A DNA stretch of 64,000 bases from Enterocytospora artemiae. Taxonomy: Eukaryota > Microsporidia. Position numbers and translations under genes: made by a program. Location: positions 186,001 through 250,000 of the forward strand of contig JASNGC010000004.1 of assembly GCA_038659295.1 (NCBI GenBank). The letters run 5' to 3'. Position 1 is the first letter of the stretch. The number at the start of each line of letters is the position of its first letter. Below, piece after piece: positions 10,279-19,339 of the stretch. Below the pieces are notes generated by a model. The model did not search any database. It saw nothing but the letters and a program-made list of their open reading frames with translations, and was not told where the DNA came from.

Positions 10279-12798
10279 ATGAAACCCTTGAAAAATAAGG
10301 TCAATAAAAATGAGAAAATAAATGATTTTACTAACGTAGATACTATAAGCCAGAGATATAGTGAGAATATTGGCGAAGTGGACAATGCGGACGAGATTGG
10401 GAGATTTTCGAAAGAAACAGAATATAAAAACCCAACCAAACCTACGAGAAAATCCTTAAATCACGAATTTTATAATTGTACTCTAGACCAATTTAGAATG
10501 CTCCAACTTCAATATATAGAGAAGAACAACAAAATATTTCCAAAACTGCCAACAGAAATGCTTAAATCTCTGTCGGCATCCTGTTTGGGTACAATGAAGG
10601 GTAAACTTCATGAAAACTTACTTGAGGAAGAATTGTTGTATATCTCTCGGCAAACTGATTTGAACACAAAGGCTTTCAAGAATTCCGATCTACCCAGCTT
10701 TGAAAACTTTCCACAGTTTCTTTGTGGAGGTAAGACAGAAAACAATGCCAACAGCAAGGTGTTTTCTCAGAAGGGAACATTAAATTTGATAGAGAAAAAA
10801 TACTGTAAGGTCTGCCTCCTCTATCCCAAAAATCTGTTTCCCAATAGAAATGCACATTCAAAGATGAAGATTGATCTACTCAGAAATTTCGTGGAAAATG
10901 TGGAGTTGTCGAACTCCCCAAATGGAGTAGAAGTGTGTATTTATACCGAAGTAGACAAAATGCTTGAGTGCATATTGATTCTGTCTAATATTTACAGACA
11001 ATCAATAAAATTATTAATGCCCCCGGTTGGAGAAATTGTGAAAGAAGATGCTAATTCTACAGGCACTCTATTACCTATTAGCCGGATTGATATTGAAAAA
11101 ATTATCGAGCAAGTTGAAGACCATACCAACACAATAATGTTCTACAACGGAAGAGAAATTTGTATAAACGGAAATATTTCTGAGGTTAGAAGGAGTAGGG
11201 AGGAGATAATTACTGAGCTCTCAAAACGTATGAAATATTTCAAGAGCAGGACCATTGTTTTTTCAGATCGGAATGAACCTGGATTAAATCCTAAAATAGA
11301 TGAGGACGGTTGCAGCAACGGTGTACGCCAGTCTATTTTATTTGGCCATAATTCTGTCTCTAGAGACACTGATTCCTCAGTAATGCCTGATGATATATCA
11401 CAGTTTGCCGACCATGTTTTAAAATTAACTGACAATCGCATAACCATCTTCGATCATGATATTGTCTCAACCAATATTCATTTCAACATCGATTTTGTTA
11501 AATTCCTATGCATATTAATGTTTTATAGAACAAACCTTGAAAATATTTTGATCAGGTTCGACAGTAAATTATATCTGTACAGAACTATTGTCGAGATAAT
11601 TTCTAAAAACATCGTCGACCAACGGAACTGTATCAAAGAGATTTCTCAACTGTACAACACTATTGGAAAAGTAGAAGCAGCAAATGTTTCAAAATCAACA
11701 AACAGACTGAGCTCCAAACGATTGCCTCTAAATAAGCTGCGCTCGTCCTCTGTGCTGTTAATCCGAGAAGACGATAGAATATCGATTATTGGAAGGATAG
11801 AATCCATTGAAGAGGCCCTTTCACAAACAGAATCCATGAGCATGACAAACTATAGTGTAGAACTAAATGTAGATCATGAAACAGCTCAATTCCTGTGTGG
11901 TAAACGATTTGGTAAGACCAATAAAATATCCAAACTAACTAATTGTGAAATCGAAATCACCTCCGGACCACAATGTAACTGTCTGTGTAGCAGGAAGACA
12001 TCCAGTGACCCCCTGGCTCATCCATCAACTGAATGGAACGGTGGTCATAGGAATGATAAACTGACTAACAAAATTTATGATGGGTCGTATTTCGAAAACA
12101 AAAAAGTGGTCGGCAATCAAACATCCAGGCCATTAAATACCTACAGTGGGCACTACCACGATGCTAGCAACCACTATGATCCCAAGTGTAGAAATATATC
12201 CTTAGAGACCACAGCAGCGGGTGGTGCTCCTCCAAAGGATGGCGGCTGTGATAATTTATTTTGTAAATTCCAAACAGAATTAAACACTAGAACTATATTC
12301 ACGATTACGGCAGATAATTTATCCAACATTGTCCAGGCATGTAAGATGTTGAACAGTGAATTTCCAAGTGAAATAGTGTTTTCTGTTGACAAGAAGTATC
12401 ACAAGAAGATTATAGGGACTTCAGGGAAAAATATTCAGAAAATTATGAAGAAGTACGATGTCTATGTGAAATTTATGAGCGATCAGGAGTCTGTGGAATA
12501 CGAGGGCAATGTGATATGTAAAACTCCAAAGAAGAATGAGACCAACCTAAATCTTATAAAGGATGAGATACTAGAGATAATTAATGAAACTTCTGTAAAA
12601 TACAGAGAATCTGACATTTTCGACTATAGGAATGTATATAAGATGGGATATGAAAGGTTGTCTGTTCAAGGAGCGGAGAGCAAGAGATCTGAAGCAGTTA
12701 GTAAAAAGAAAAGGAAGATTTTGGAAAACTTGCCTAACATTTTTAATCTTCTACAATTGATCGATAAAGAGGATATGTGGAGATTTGATGAAAAGTAA
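10279..12798 (+). CDS. Multi-KH-domain RNA-binding protein (839 aa)
   Basis: The clearest KH domain is at ~696-735: YHKKIIGTSGKNIQKIMKKY carries the GxxG loop (GTSG), followed by VYVKFMS. A second KH-like segment at ~525-560 (VDHETAQFLCGKRFGKTNKI) keeps the fold pattern with KRFG in place of a standard GxxG. A third weak one lies near 270-310 (ITIKG-like strand and helix). The arrangement resembles vigilin/Scp160, Bicaudal-C or fungal multi-KH proteins that bind mRNA. The region ~575-660 is Asn/Ser/His-rich and disordered. Reads in the same direction as the ABC-F gene, 152 bp downstream of it. Confidence 0.72.
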   Translation: MKPLKNKVNKNEKINDFTNVDTISQRYSENIGEVDNADEIGRFSKETEYKNPTKPTRKSLNHEFYNCTLDQFRMLQLQYIEKNNKIFPKLPTEMLKSLSASCLGTMKGKLHENLLEEELLYISRQTDLNTKAFKNSDLPSFENFPQFLCGGKTENNANSKVFSQKGTLNLIEKKYCKVCLLYPKNLFPNRNAHSKMKIDLLRNFVENVELSNSPNGVEVCIYTEVDKMLECILILSNIYRQSIKLLMPPVGEIVKEDANSTGTLLPISRIDIEKIIEQVEDHTNTIMFYNGREICINGNISEVRRSREEIITELSKRMKYFKSRTIVFSDRNEPGLNPKIDEDGCSNGVRQSILFGHNSVSRDTDSSVMPDDISQFADHVLKLTDNRITIFDHDIVSTNIHFNIDFVKFLCILMFYRTNLENILIRFDSKLYLYRTIVEIISKNIVDQRNCIKEISQLYNTIGKVEAANVSKSTNRLSSKRLPLNKLRSSSVLLIREDDRISIIGRIESIEEALSQTESMSMTNYSVELNVDHETAQFLCGKRFGKTNKISKLTNCEIEITSGPQCNCLCSRKTSSDPLAHPSTEWNGGHRNDKLTNKIYDGSYFENKKVVGNQTSRPLNTYSGHYHDASNHYDPKCRNISLETTAAGGAPPKDGGCDNLFCKFQTELNTRTIFTITADNLSNIVQACKMLNSEFPSEIVFSVDKKYHKKIIGTSGKNIQKIMKKYDVYVKFMSDQESVEYEGNVICKTPKKNETNLNLIKDEILEIINETSVKYRESDIFDYRNVYKMGYERLSVQGAESKRSEAVSKKKRKILENLPNIFNLLQLIDKEDMWRFDEK

Positions 12799-13061
12799 AT
12801 TATTTTTTAAGTATGTTTTTGGTAGTAAATATAGCGTGGAATATGAAAACTAGCAATTGCTATTAATTAAACTTTCAATGAATTATTTATTAGGAATGTC
12901 GCTACTCATCAGCCAAGGACGAAATTGTAAATGCTGAGTTTGTGTCCCATCAAAAATAGCCAATAAACCCATTCAATTAACTCGGTTTGAAATTGATAAG
13001 GATCATTTAGCGATCAAAAAATTTCCTTTTTGCCCCTTAAAACTTTTTGAATATACCCCCG

Positions 13062-14921
13062 ATGGATTCGTATTCGATTACTTGGGAACATGTGTCTGCC
13101 AGAGATTCTAACAACAACTCTATTGAGAGGATGTCGGGTCAGGCCAATCCAGGGGAATTATTAGGGATGTTTTCAACCAGTTCGTCCATAAAATCAATTG
13201 ATGTGCTTGTTGATGTGCTAACCAATAAATTAAAATTCCATTCTATTAAATCAACCGCAGGGTTGCTAGACTCAGAAGGTAAGACAAAACAGGACAACTC
13301 ATTCACTGTATCCGTACTTCCAGAATCAACAAATATCAATGAAGATGAAGCCATAGGAAATATATTTATCAATGACAGAGCAGTTGAGCCATCTGACTTT
13401 CAATGTTTAATTGGCTACATTGGTAAAAAACCTTTTTTCTTTGAAAATTTAACTGTTCTGGAAAATGTAAAATATTCTATGGCGAGAGAGAACATAAGTG
13501 TTGAGCCTCTGGTCTTCTGTAATGAGTTGGAGAGATACAAAAACACACTATCAAGAAATCTACCTTATTTTGAACAAATTTTGTTAGGATTCGAGATTGT
13601 GAAAGAAAAGCCTATAATAATATATGAAGAGCCAAATGACGATTGTTGTATTGATAATAAAGACAGAAACACATCCCAATTTGAAGAAATTCAAGCAAAA
13701 TCTCTTTTGGATGGGATGGTGCCTGGGCCTGAAACATATTATGACTCCACGAATAACATTTTAACCTTTACAGAGCTAGAGATTATTGTTACGAAGCTGA
13801 AGCAATTTGCCAACTTAAATAAGACGGTAATTGCTTCGGTTGACTCAGGACTATTCTTCAACAATGAGAAATTTAATAGGATTTACATCACCAATAGAAA
13901 ACACAATATCTTTCATGGATCATTTTCAGAGTCTATTGAATACTTCTCAAAATTCTACATTGACATTCCATTTCCTGAATTTGATACATATGAATCTATT
14001 CGAATGGTTCTCGAAGACCCCATCATACCACAATCACCCCATGGGCTTCAGGGTGGGATTAGAACCAGAAGTACAGGACTTAATAACTCGATTACTGAGT
14101 CAATGGCAAACTATTGGGTTAACAATCCAAAAATTTATAGTCTGCCAAACTACACGACCGATTTGCAGAACATTCCTGTGAAAACACAAAACATTCTAGG
14201 AGTTCTTTCCACCGTTATATTAAAATCGGAAATATTTCAACCTTTGCATCATCACATTTTCTTTCTTGCATTTGAATTTATCTCATTTGTAATTTCAACT
14301 AAAGCAGATGATATCTTGCAAAATATTTGTAGTTACAAAATTGACAAATCTGACACATCATCCTTCTTTGCAACATATTTCATATTCCGCTATATTATAA
14401 CCTTTCCATGCTATAACTATTTCTCTACCAATAAGATGATTTTAAGAGATCTTCAATCAAAATATTTTTCATCCGTTGATCTGACTGCAGCACATTTAGT
14501 AGGTAGGTTTCCTACATTTTGCTTGAAGACTATTACAAACCTTGGGATATTTTACATTCATTTTGGAAGTAATTTCCTTTGGAAATTTAACATAATCAGG
14601 CTACTGACATTTCATTTTATGATGAGCTCGATAGTGTTTTTGATTGATCTGAGTTTGATACAATACTTCCAAAGCCACATGTCATATTTTATGGGAAGCG
14701 AGCCACTCAACAATGGATTAGTTACGAATAGAAAGTCGATATACCCACATATTCCTATGATATCCATACCTTTGGCGACATCAACAATCAAGATGATACT
14801 GATTATTCCATACAGGTGTATTCTTCCAAAATCTGACCTTGTAAAAATGTTCTCAATATGTCTAATGTTTCTAGTATGTTTTATATCTACGGTTATCACA
14901 TTCAATCTAAGCAATAAATGA
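13062..14921 (+). CDS. ABCG-type half transporter with degenerate ATPase domain (619 aa)
   Basis: The ATG follows ACCCCCG, so I start here. The layout is that of ABCG half transporters: nucleotide-binding domain first, then six-helix membrane domain. Recognisable landmarks are GELLGM at the Walker A strand, the Q-loop area (LIGYIGKKPFFFENLTVLENV), a Walker B-like PIIIYEEPNDD, the post-Walker strand VIASVDSG, and FHGSFSESIEYFSKF matching the ABCG FGP-x-EALDYF segment. The membrane part has RDLQSKYFSSVDLTAAHL, which aligns with the REraagmY element. The Walker A GxxxxGK[ST] is replaced by STSSSIKS, the signature SGGE is absent, Walker B Asp is Glu, and the H-loop His is absent. It is probably ATPase-dead and may need a partner. 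Confidence 0.8.
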   Translation: MDSYSITWEHVSARDSNNNSIERMSGQANPGELLGMFSTSSSIKSIDVLVDVLTNKLKFHSIKSTAGLLDSEGKTKQDNSFTVSVLPESTNINEDEAIGNIFINDRAVEPSDFQCLIGYIGKKPFFFENLTVLENVKYSMARENISVEPLVFCNELERYKNTLSRNLPYFEQILLGFEIVKEKPIIIYEEPNDDCCIDNKDRNTSQFEEIQAKSLLDGMVPGPETYYDSTNNILTFTELEIIVTKLKQFANLNKTVIASVDSGLFFNNEKFNRIYITNRKHNIFHGSFSESIEYFSKFYIDIPFPEFDTYESIRMVLEDPIIPQSPHGLQGGIRTRSTGLNNSITESMANYWVNNPKIYSLPNYTTDLQNIPVKTQNILGVLSTVILKSEIFQPLHHHIFFLAFEFISFVISTKADDILQNICSYKIDKSDTSSFFATYFIFRYIITFPCYNYFSTNKMILRDLQSKYFSSVDLTAAHLVGRFPTFCLKTITNLGIFYIHFGSNFLWKFNIIRLLTFHFMMSSIVFLIDLSLIQYFQSHMSYFMGSEPLNNGLVTNRKSIYPHIPMISIPLATSTIKMILIIPYRCILPKSDLVKMFSICLMFLVCFISTVITFNLSNK

Positions 14922-15349
14922 TTGGTTTTGAGGTATTCATTACCAAAGTTTATAATTAAATTGTTATGAGACTTCAGGTCTTCTACTGCTACTAAGATGC
15001 AGGTTATGAACGTAATGTGTTCGTGGTCTCTATTTTTTAATTAAATATTAACTTGTTGAGAATTTCTTCTTATTGACACTAATACTCCTCTCTAGGTATT
15101 CACTCCGGTGCGATATACACAAATATCTATGTTGGCTCTTGTAGCCATTTTCTGCTATTAAATAACACCACAAACTTGCCAATGATTTAAAGTGGACAAT
15201 TAATTTGCATCAGTATTGCTCTCTACAGCCTAACAACCACATTTAATTGATTAGGTTCTCCATGGCCAAATTCTATTTCTAGTTTGAAAAATCCTAAAAC
15301 TCTTCATTTGTATTTTTGAAAAATTTTTTCTTTTTGTTCCCCATCAATC
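14922..15349. other. Intergenic spacer upstream of eS26
   Basis: 428 bp, no gene seen. It ends with the ribosomal-protein promoter box described separately. Confidence 0.5.
15318..15330 (+). promoter_or_regulatory. Ribosomal-protein type AAATTTTTTC box
   Basis: GAAAAATTTTTTC lies 20 nt before the eS26 ATG, followed by CTTTTTGTTCCCCATCAATC. The same box recurs before uL6, eS8, eL33 and RLP24 in this window. Microsporidian ribosomal protein genes are known to carry AAATTT-like signals next to the start. Confidence 0.6.
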
Positions 15350-15658
15350 ATGCCAGTCAAAAGACAAAATCACGGGCGTCAGAAGAAGAATAGAGGATCA
15401 GTCAATGTGGTTCAGTGTGTACAGTGTGGGAGAGTTGTCCCAAAGGACAAGGCAATTTCCAGATCAAGTAATCAGCCCATCATTGAGGGTGCTTCAATGG
15501 ATGATTTAAATGTGGCTACCATTTATAAGACACCAGAGGTGCCAACATTTTTCAATATAGACAACCACTGCATTAGCTGTGCTTGCCATCTGAGAATAGT
15601 CAAGGTCAGAAGTACCTTACACAGAAAGGATAGATTTGTAAGGAAGGTAAGACCATAA
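15350..15658 (+). CDS. RPS26: 40S ribosomal protein eS26
   Basis: A 102-aa small-subunit protein, close to the usual 110-120 aa. It starts KRQNHGRQKKNRGSV and has CVQCGR (residues ~24-29), VPKDKAISR, and a second CISCACH pair, so all four zinc-binding cysteines are present. In the family this protein sits at the mRNA exit channel. The lysine-rich C-terminal tail of animal proteins is shorter here (VRKVRP). The start is supported by the AAATTTTTTC box and CCCC upstream. Stop is followed by AAAAATAAATC. Confidence 0.96.
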   Translation: MPVKRQNHGRQKKNRGSVNVVQCVQCGRVVPKDKAISRSSNQPIIEGASMDDLNVATIYKTPEVPTFFNIDNHCISCACHLRIVKVRSTLHRKDRFVRKVRP

Positions 15659-16004
15659 AAATAAATCAGCCAACGTAAGATTATTGTTGCACTTTGTTAC
15701 CTTTTGCGGAGTCTTAGATTCATGTTACTTGTCTATATTGAGTGTCCAAGAGTTTTGCTGTTTTGTAACCATTTTGTTTTTTCAAAAATAATAAACCTAG
15801 AGGTGGTTCTACTTATTTGTTTGCTGGATTGAGATTTACGCAATATTGTCGTACTGAATTCTTGCAGTTTTTATCTCTCTTTACAGCTAATTATCGTTTG
15901 GACTGTTAAGTTGATGCAGTATGGTTCAATTTAATAGCATATTCACCAGGTAACAACCATCTAATATTCTTTGATTAAAATTTATTCATTAGATACCCAT
16001 TAAC
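15659..16004. other. Convergent intergenic region
   Basis: 346 bp between the 3' ends of eS26 and eRF3. It contains AATAAACC near 15790 and no gene that I can see. Confidence 0.5.
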
Positions 16005-17321
16005 TTACTTTATTATCTTTTTGATCTGTCCACACGCAATAGTCAATGACTCATCTCTCAGAGAGAATCTGTCCTTTCGAGATTTCTTACATACAATTAT
16101 TATGGGTGATTCCAACACAAACTTAGCTATTATTTTTTCACCTTTTCTGGCCACTTTTATGGGCTTCCGATGTAAACTATACAGCTCCGTAATTTTACAC
16201 TGCACAGACTGCAAGTTTATATGCATCATTGCAGAATATCCTACTGTAACTGCCTTGTTGACTTCGTATATTCCCAATTCTGCGTAGAATTCCGTAGTAC
16301 TTCTATAATCCGTATTATCCAAGCCTACAAGCTTGCACCCAGGAGCAACCTCATCACTTAGTTTACTCAGCTTTATTTTATATGTCTCGCCAGACCTTGT
16401 CTGCTCAACTTCTACATCATCCTCGTCGGTAATTGATAGAATTTTATCTTTTTTATTAATAGGCAGGATCACATATTCTCCTCCCTTTCTAAAGTGATTG
16501 TAGCCCGCAACCTCTGATCCGTAGGAATTCTCTGACCGCACATAAAATGAAGTGCTTCCAGTTGTTTTTACCTTTTCTATGACGGTAAGAGCTGGCCTTA
16601 GATCTGGCTGTGCTATATCTAACGAGTCTAGATAATCTAAGAAGCTTGGCCCATCATAGTACTTGCTGTATAACTCCTTATTTTTCTGATACAGAATATT
16701 TTCTCCTGTGAATCCACATATTGGGATGATTTTTACATCCTTAAACAAAACCTTCGTAAATTTTTGAATTTTTGCTTCGATTTCCCTGAATCTCTCTTCA
16801 TCATAATCACACTCGTCCATCTTATTCACCAGTACAATAAGTTCCTCCACATTTCCTGCCTTCAGCAACCTAACATGCTCTTTCGTCTGTCCACCCTTAA
16901 ACCCACTCTCAAATTCATTTTTTCGAGCCGAAACTATCAATATTCCAACATCTGCCCTGGAAGCCCCTTCTATCATCTCATGAACATATAGCAAATGGCC
17001 TGGCGCATCCAGAATATTAACTCGAGTATGAGGTAAATCAAATGTGGCAGTACCAACCTCTGTGGTTTTGCCTTTCTCTCGTTCCTCCGGGTTGAGATCC
17101 ATACACCAACTCAGATACCACGAAGCTCTGTTGCTCTGTATGGACTCATTCTTATATTTTTCGAGTATTCTCTCATCAATTAATTTCAAATCCACCAAAA
17201 TTCTACCACAAATTGTAGATTTGCCCGCATCCACATGCCCCACAAACACAACATTAATAAGCTTCTTGGGACGGATCACAAGATTTCTTAAATCATTACT
17301 TAGGTTGTTATCTATAGCCAT
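16005..17321 (-). CDS. SUP35: Translation termination factor eRF3 (GTPase)
   Basis: An EF1A-like GTPase of 438 aa that works with eRF1 in stop-codon release. G1 is GHVDAGKST (~res 25), switch II DAPGH, G4 NKMD. The segment SWYLSWCMDLNPEEREKGKT is diagnostic for eRF3 rather than Hbs1 or EF1A. Domains 2 and 3 follow. The C-terminal eRF1-contact motif, usually GRFTLRDEG, reads DRFSLRDES. The protein starts almost directly at the G domain, so the N/M prion-like region of yeast Sup35 is absent. Start chosen at the ATG after GCAGCCCTC; a longer GTG-initiated frame to 17357 is disfavoured. Confidence 0.9.
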   Translation of the reverse strand: MAIDNNLSNDLRNLVIRPKKLINVVFVGHVDAGKSTICGRILVDLKLIDERILEKYKNESIQSNRASWYLSWCMDLNPEEREKGKTTEVGTATFDLPHTRVNILDAPGHLLYVHEMIEGASRADVGILIVSARKNEFESGFKGGQTKEHVRLLKAGNVEELIVLVNKMDECDYDEERFREIEAKIQKFTKVLFKDVKIIPICGFTGENILYQKNKELYSKYYDGPSFLDYLDSLDIAQPDLRPALTVIEKVKTTGSTSFYVRSENSYGSEVAGYNHFRKGGEYVILPINKKDKILSITDEDDVEVEQTRSGETYKIKLSKLSDEVAPGCKLVGLDNTDYRSTTEFYAELGIYEVNKAVTVGYSAMMHINLQSVQCKITELYSLHRKPIKVARKGEKIIAKFVLESPIIIVCKKSRKDRFSLRDESLTIACGQIKKIIK

Positions 17322-17751
17322 GAGGGCTGCAAAATATTTGAAAAAATCCCATAACACAAAAACCTCTAGACTAATAAATATCTTCTAGGGACAAAATCAT
17401 AATTTCCAAAGGATTAATGACTCCAGAATATTACAAAAACATATTGTCTCTATGCAAACGCTAACTGAATAATCTAATATCTGTATTATACAGACCCATA
17501 TAAATTTCTTAATAGAAAATAGTATATAACGCGGCCAATCTCTGATGGTTCTAATCCCAACAAAACCCACTAGATGTATTATTCAAATTAATTATGGTAT
17601 AAAATATTTCAGTCTTTATTTGAATTTATTCCTTTATCATTTCATTTAACTAAGTGTTTTGGTTATTAATTCAATATTATCATCAAAAAATTTATTAAGT
17701 TCATCATCAGAATACATAAAAGAAAATTTTTCATTCACCTTTCGTATTTTT
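17322..17751. other. Intergenic spacer
   Basis: 430 bp upstream of eRF3 and downstream of the secreted protein gene. AT-rich; I see no gene. Confidence 0.5.
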
Positions 17752-18984
17752 TCACGCACCAATGAAGGTCTTTCTTAAGCCTTTCTTCAAACTTTTTACA
17801 CTTCTCCCTGCACTACTCCTTGTTATACTAGGTTTCATAATCCCTATGGAAGAATCTACTCTGTTAATTACTTCATCAATTTCTCCAATCATTCTAGAAT
17901 ATGCAATTTCTTCCGTATCTGACAAACCATTCTTTTTGTAAAATTTCTCTAATCTTCTCTTTATTTTCTCTAATACCTTCTCTAATTTCTCTAAATACTC
18001 TTCAATGTCACATCCCAACCAAGCTTCTATTCTACTCCGTTTTTCTTCTTTACTAATATTAATATCAGAGAACTTTTTTTTACACATTCTTTCCACTATA
18101 ACAGTATAAACTAGAAACGTGGGCAACGATTTGCATAATTTATCGTAATCTTCAAGAGAAAGATCTTTAGTTTCAATAAACGACTCTATCAAGATTTTAC
18201 TATATCTTAGGTCTTTAATATCATCTACCCCTTCGAAATCAGTCTCATTTAGTTTGAATGAATACTTGAATGTTTTTTTAAATCCCAGTTTGGTTAGCTG
18301 TAAGAGCAAATCCTCAAACTCCAGCAAATAATTAATGCCCTCAAGACAATCATCTAATTTTTTGATTGATGCATCGATAAACTGTAGGTCTGAATCAATG
18401 GACTCAGTTAGCGGCTGCGATTGTTCATTAAGACTTTGACTTTTGTATGATTCTAAATCATTGCAAAATAACTCGAGACTACTCTTAATACCTAATAATT
18501 TTTCTTTTGTCTTTTCCAATGCTACTACATCTTTTGATTTCTTCTTATTATTATTAGGTAAATCATTTACATTTTGGATAGTATCTTCTGTTTGTTCAAT
18601 AAATTTTAAAATATTATCATTTATTGGTAATTTTGACAACTGTTCGCGGCAATTTTCAGAACGAGTATTCAACCATTGAGTCAATTCTGCATTAACAGCC
18701 TCAATAGCTTGAAAAACTAAATTTCGGAATTCTGGAATTTCTTTTGCATGTTCAGCCGTTGCTTTCTGTGCAGAGTAAATGGCTCCATCATAATTAATAA
18801 CATCCATCACATTAATTTTGTTGTATAACCTTTTTGCTTCTGAAAAAAGATTGGATATGCTACTACGTTTTTCAGCAACTTTCTTAAGGCACGAGTCAGC
18901 CTCCCATTCTTTGGTAGATACAGGAGAACTGCTCCTCACAAGAGATATTAGAAACAGCATTACCATTGAGTTGTGAATATTCAT
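17752..18984 (-). CDS. Predicted secreted helical protein (410 aa)
   Basis: ACCCCACAG precedes the ATG. Residues 1-20 (MNIHNSMVMLFLISLVRSSS) form a signal peptide. The mature protein is almost wholly charged helix, with strong coiled-coil potential at about 120-160 and 330-365 (EYLEKLEKVLEKIKRRLEKF). It has a handful of cysteines and a basic Ser/Lys/Arg-rich C-terminus (SAGRSVKSLKKGLRK). There is no membrane anchor after the signal. No family is recognised. Such lineage-specific secreted proteins in microsporidia are candidates for spore-wall or host-directed proteins, but nothing here proves either. Confidence 0.75.
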   Translation of the reverse strand: MNIHNSMVMLFLISLVRSSSPVSTKEWEADSCLKKVAEKRSSISNLFSEAKRLYNKINVMDVINYDGAIYSAQKATAEHAKEIPEFRNLVFQAIEAVNAELTQWLNTRSENCREQLSKLPINDNILKFIEQTEDTIQNVNDLPNNNKKKSKDVVALEKTKEKLLGIKSSLELFCNDLESYKSQSLNEQSQPLTESIDSDLQFIDASIKKLDDCLEGINYLLEFEDLLLQLTKLGFKKTFKYSFKLNETDFEGVDDIKDLRYSKILIESFIETKDLSLEDYDKLCKSLPTFLVYTVIVERMCKKKFSDINISKEEKRSRIEAWLGCDIEEYLEKLEKVLEKIKRRLEKFYKKNGLSDTEEIAYSRMIGEIDEVINRVDSSIGIMKPSITRSSAGRSVKSLKKGLRKTFIGA

Positions 18985-19339
18985 CTGTGGGGTAACACCA
19001 AATTTTCTTTTTATTTAATTTCAATAATATTTTAAGGGGCAGAAATTAGGAAATACTCGATTCAAATTCGGCTAAATAAAAGATGGTCAAATTATTCACA
19101 CCATTTCTTGTACTCATATGTTTCCCCTCTCCTTTTTAAATTAAATTTCTACTTACTTCTTTCTGAATATTGCATTTGCAAGAACTCCTAATACTCCATA
19201 TATTCTGTTGTAAGATTGACTGTATTGGATTATTTACCAATATCTATGAGAATTTCTACAAAGGACCCTCAAATTTAATAAGTAATGAATAAATATCACC
19301 TCTTTTAGATAGTATTATCAATATAAAATTTAAACGAGC
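18985..19339. other. Intergenic spacer
   Basis: 355 bp between two minus-strand genes; no gene or RNA seen. Confidence 0.5.

Noticed and set aside
17752..18984. Possible polar tube or known spore wall protein
   Set aside because: No signature of a described polar tube or spore wall family could be seen; only signal peptide and coiled coil support it, so it was left as hypothetical.
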